The notes below the pieces were generated by a model, which was given only the letters and a program-made list of their open reading frames with translations, searched no databases and was not told the DNA's origin. From an uncultured Prevotella sp. (lineage in GTDB: Bacteria; Bacteroidota; Bacteroidia; Bacteroidales; Bacteroidaceae), in NCBI GenBank assembly GCA_937898715.1, contig CALEKA010000077.1, positions 1-36,353 of the forward strand: a stretch of 36,353 bases of DNA. The letters are read 5' to 3'. The first letter of the stretch is position 1, and each line of letters opens with the position of its first letter. A program made the translations under genes and the position numbers. Of the stretch, positions 34,361 through 36,353 are shown one piece after another.

Positions 34361-34790
34361 GTGGGCGACGCGTCTCGCGTCGGCATCACCAGCAATCAAG
34401 ATTCTTTTCAGCCAATACCGGGGGCGACGCGTCCTCGCGTCGGCATCACCCATCGAGCAAGAGGTAAGTTCATAGGCAGTGTCGGCGACGCGTCTCGCGT
34501 CGGCATCACCAGCAATCAAGATTCTTTTCAGCCAATACCGGGGGCGACGCGTCTCGCGGCATCACCCAGCGAGCAAGAGGTAAGTTCATAGGCAGTGGGG
34601 GCGAAGCGTCTCGCTTCGGCATCACCCAGTGAGCAAGAGGTAAGTTCATAGGCAGTGGGGGCGAAGCGTCTCGCTTCGGCTTGGTGTGCGAGGCTCAATG
34701 CCGAAGCTCGCCAAAAGTTTCTGCTTATCCCTTGCATCGATTCGATGCGTCGAAGCGAGACGTTTCGCCCCACTGCCTATGAGCAGACTT
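34361..34790. repeat. 60-bp tandem array of short hairpins
   Basis: Six hairpin-bearing units in direct order spaced about 60 bases, arranged partly as a 120-base higher unit (alternating AGCAATCAAGATTC and GAGCAAGAGGTAAG linkers). An inverted unit follows at about 34750-34785. The hairpin core is GACGCG-TCT-CGCGTC in the first units and GAAGCG-TCT-CGCTTC in the last two, so the stem changes on both sides. Unit 2 has an extra C and unit 4 lacks part of the stem. It fills the gap between the subunit M and helicase-methylase genes. Confidence 0.9.
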
Positions 34791-36021
34791 ATAGCTCGCA
34801 ATCATCCTCTTCAGTATCCTCCGTCTCCTGCTGCTTGCCATTAAAAAGCGAACTAAACTTAATCTTCTGCCAAGGCCGTGAGTGAGGATCTTCCCCAGGT
34901 TTGCTCTTCCAGCCTTTATCTTTTTTCTTATTCCAATCCCTGACGAGACAATGTACGCCGGCGTGGCCTTCCATCTTTCCTTCCTTACAGGCTGTGCATT
35001 CTACCTTTACCATTTCTCCAAAGAGATTCGTTTCGTAAGCCTTCTCGCAAGAATTAGGCACAACCATCTTAAGTCCGTCCATCTGCCACAGATTCCAAGA
35101 GATCCACCAAGCAGCGTTGATGATCTTATTACGTGAAGGCACACGGAGCCTACCCTCAGAGCCAAGGAGGTAATTGCCATCGGCATCCTTGGGATTGAAC
35201 TTATCGATGAAGTACTCTATATAGGTGTAGAGCAAGGCTTCGCGAGCAAGCAGCAGATTATCGCCTTGCCATTCATAGCCGTAAGTATGCTTGAAGGCCT
35301 TCTCTGCCATAGCATACCATTCCTGTTCGCTCTCTACATGCTCATTGACGATACGCATCTTGCGGTCGAGCAAACCTATGCGGTGGCTGATAGGGATGGG
35401 TTGCCCTGTGGTCGTGTCATACCGACTTACCAGATAGGGAGCTTCGCCGCAGGTGATTTCCAAGCAGTTGGCGGTGACGTACTTCTTCCACGTCTTCTGC
35501 TTATCGTCCTCGGGAAATTGTATCTTTCCCTCCGTGGGAATCCAAGTGTGCGTGCCATCTTCGAGCGTGATCTCACGATTGAACACGTCGCGACGACCAA
35601 ACCATTCCTCGTCAATGAGATTGTTTTGCGCATTACACACCCAAGAGGGGGTGAACACTTCGGCCTTGTCCTTGGTGCGGCCCTGCTGCGCTTCCTTGTC
35701 TTTCAGCACACGGGGCATGATGACATTACGAAATTGGCCCGTGATGTTCTCAGGCTTAATCTCGTCGTCGTAGCGAAAGCCCTCTTCTATGACGTTCCCT
35801 TGCTCATCGAGTACCGAATGCTCATAGTCAGACGTTGCCCAGAAGATGTTGACCACCTTCTGAGGGTCTTGCGCTTCTTCCCGAGCCTTATTAGACATGG
35901 TATGATCTATCAGAAGTTTTTCAAGGACCTTGGGATCGTAGTCCATGATGTCTTGCTCAGAGATGTCCACATCGCTGATGTGCTCGAAGATCCTATATGT
36001 AGTATTGTTGTTGCTTGCCAT
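34789..36021 (-). CDS. Methyltransferase-like 'restriction subunit M' protein
   Basis: A 410-aa protein. AEVFTPSWVCNAQNN (about residues 119-133) matches the 'TP..V...M' motif X of gamma adenine methyltransferases, and LEITCGEAPYLVSRYD matches motif I. I see no NPPY/DPPY motif IV. It has a possible zinc site late in the chain (VECTACKEG...HCLVRDW) and ends in an acidic tail (TEDTEEDDCEL). It is the first gene of the minus-strand block. Its missing catalytic motif suggests it works together with the helicase-methylase encoded next, for example in DNA or cofactor binding. This partnership is common by gene order but inferred here. Confidence 0.75.
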   Translation of the reverse strand: MASNNNTTYRIFEHISDVDISEQDIMDYDPKVLEKLLIDHTMSNKAREEAQDPQKVVNIFWATSDYEHSVLDEQGNVIEEGFRYDDEIKPENITGQFRNVIMPRVLKDKEAQQGRTKDKAEVFTPSWVCNAQNNLIDEEWFGRRDVFNREITLEDGTHTWIPTEGKIQFPEDDKQKTWKKYVTANCLEITCGEAPYLVSRYDTTTGQPIPISHRIGLLDRKMRIVNEHVESEQEWYAMAEKAFKHTYGYEWQGDNLLLAREALLYTYIEYFIDKFNPKDADGNYLLGSEGRLRVPSRNKIINAAWWISWNLWQMDGLKMVVPNSCEKAYETNLFGEMVKVECTACKEGKMEGHAGVHCLVRDWNKKKDKGWKSKPGEDPHSRPWQKIKFSSLFNGKQQETEDTEEDDCEL

Positions 36022-36077
36022 TATGTTTTTCCAATCAGCGCTCTTCTCAAGAGCGTCTTAGGGTGGTTCTAAAGTGA

Positions 36078-36085
36078 CAAAGGTA
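36078..36085 (-). promoter_or_regulatory. Possible -7 element of the island's first gene
   Basis: TACCTTTG on the minus strand, expected start near 36072, about 50 bases before the ATG. No clear TTG at the right distance. A seven-bp hairpin (CGCTCTT/AAGAGCG) lies in the leader. I found no other convincing -7/-33 pair in the gaps of the block down to 16744. Confidence 0.45.
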
Positions 36086-36283
36086 GCTATTATCGGCGAG
36101 AGATGAGCAGAAATGGGCAAGATTTTGCCCGAGGGAACTGTTAATTGCGCTATTATTGTGCTCCGTTCCTGCGGAAATGATATAGAAATGGGTGATAGTG
36201 CGAAGTAAGTGGTTGTGCAACAAGTTTTCATGACAAGTGAATCCTCAAGAAAGTCTTGGTTATCGAAGATTGTTGTTACCTTT

Positions 36284-36353
36284 CCCTGTAAGGGCAGAAG
36301 TAAGGGCAAAAGTAGAAATATATTGTCCTTACTTCTGCCCTTACAGGGCGTAT
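36284..36353. repeat. Inverted repeat, same family as the 25005-25325 element
   Basis: A perfect 22-bp inverted repeat (36284-36305 with 36327-36348). The last 30 bases of the window are identical to 25136-25165. The element runs off the right edge. The rest of the stretch from 36086 holds no feature I can support. Confidence 0.85.

Noticed and set aside
34361..34790. CRISPR array or protein-coding repeat
   Set aside because: The linkers repeat rather than vary, the repeat is a short hairpin, and frames through it are compositional accidents broken by the unit indels.
35266..36072. 268-aa plus-strand frame
   Set aside because: Antisense to the subunit M gene, with no recognisable motif.
1..36353. 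tRNA or rRNA genes, integrase and attachment sites
   Set aside because: None seen on reading both strands; the island's transfer route is therefore not visible in this window.

Overview
The window looks chromosomal and comes from a member of the Bacteroidetes, most likely order Bacteroidales (Prevotella/Bacteroides-like). Several genes are preceded by the phylum's own promoter type, a -33 TTG and a -7 TAnnTTTG about 19-20 bases apart (minus strand at 10604-10633, 12534-12564 and 4971-5001; plus strand at 5166-5196 and 12605-12635). A DUF4492-cydA-cydB cluster, a BspA-like leucine-rich-repeat/Ig-like surface protein with a type IX-style C-terminal domain, and tandem AAA/PD-(D/E)XK proteins all fit. 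The genus cannot be fixed from sequence alone.

Layout. 1-1811: a 22-bp tandem repeat, then an AbiE-type toxin-antitoxin pair whose nucleotidyltransferase toxin is broken by a one-base frameshift. 1904-5001: cytochrome bd oxidase cluster on the minus strand with its own promoter and terminator. 5166-5543: a non-coding transcription unit with promoter, nested long-range stems and an intrinsic terminator. 5612-9241: two small unknown genes and a secreted BspA/BIG2 protein split in two frames at a run of six G. 9305-13379: an AAA/DUF4143 ATPase, a small conserved hypothetical, a metallo-beta-lactamase-GNAT fusion and a DnaQ-like exonuclease. 13405-16578: two tandem near-identical AAA/PD-(D/E)XK genes sharing a roughly 626-bp tract with no differences.

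16744-36021 is a minus-strand accessory block read from right to left. It runs: a 410-aa methyltransferase-like 'subunit M'; a 1546-aa protein joining a GIY-YIG-like N-terminus, an SF2 helicase and an N6-adenine methyltransferase; an HNH nuclease; a 991-aa protein with no recognisable domain; a 2132-aa DUF1998 helicase; then a GNAT acetyltransferase, an AlkZ-related protein and a DUF4186 protein. The 991-aa and 2132-aa pair matches the size, order and architecture of Druantia type III (DruH-DruE). The upstream genes look like a methylase/helicase restriction module with an HNH nuclease between the two. I read this as a composite anti-phage island.

Three of the gaps inside this block (24924-25422, 28399-28708, 34298-34788) are filled with palindromic repeats of two families, and one of these families recurs at the right edge. 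The repeats, the in-frame 15-bp repeat in the presumed target-recognition region of the helicase-methylase, and the G-run in the surface protein are the places where the locus looks built to vary.
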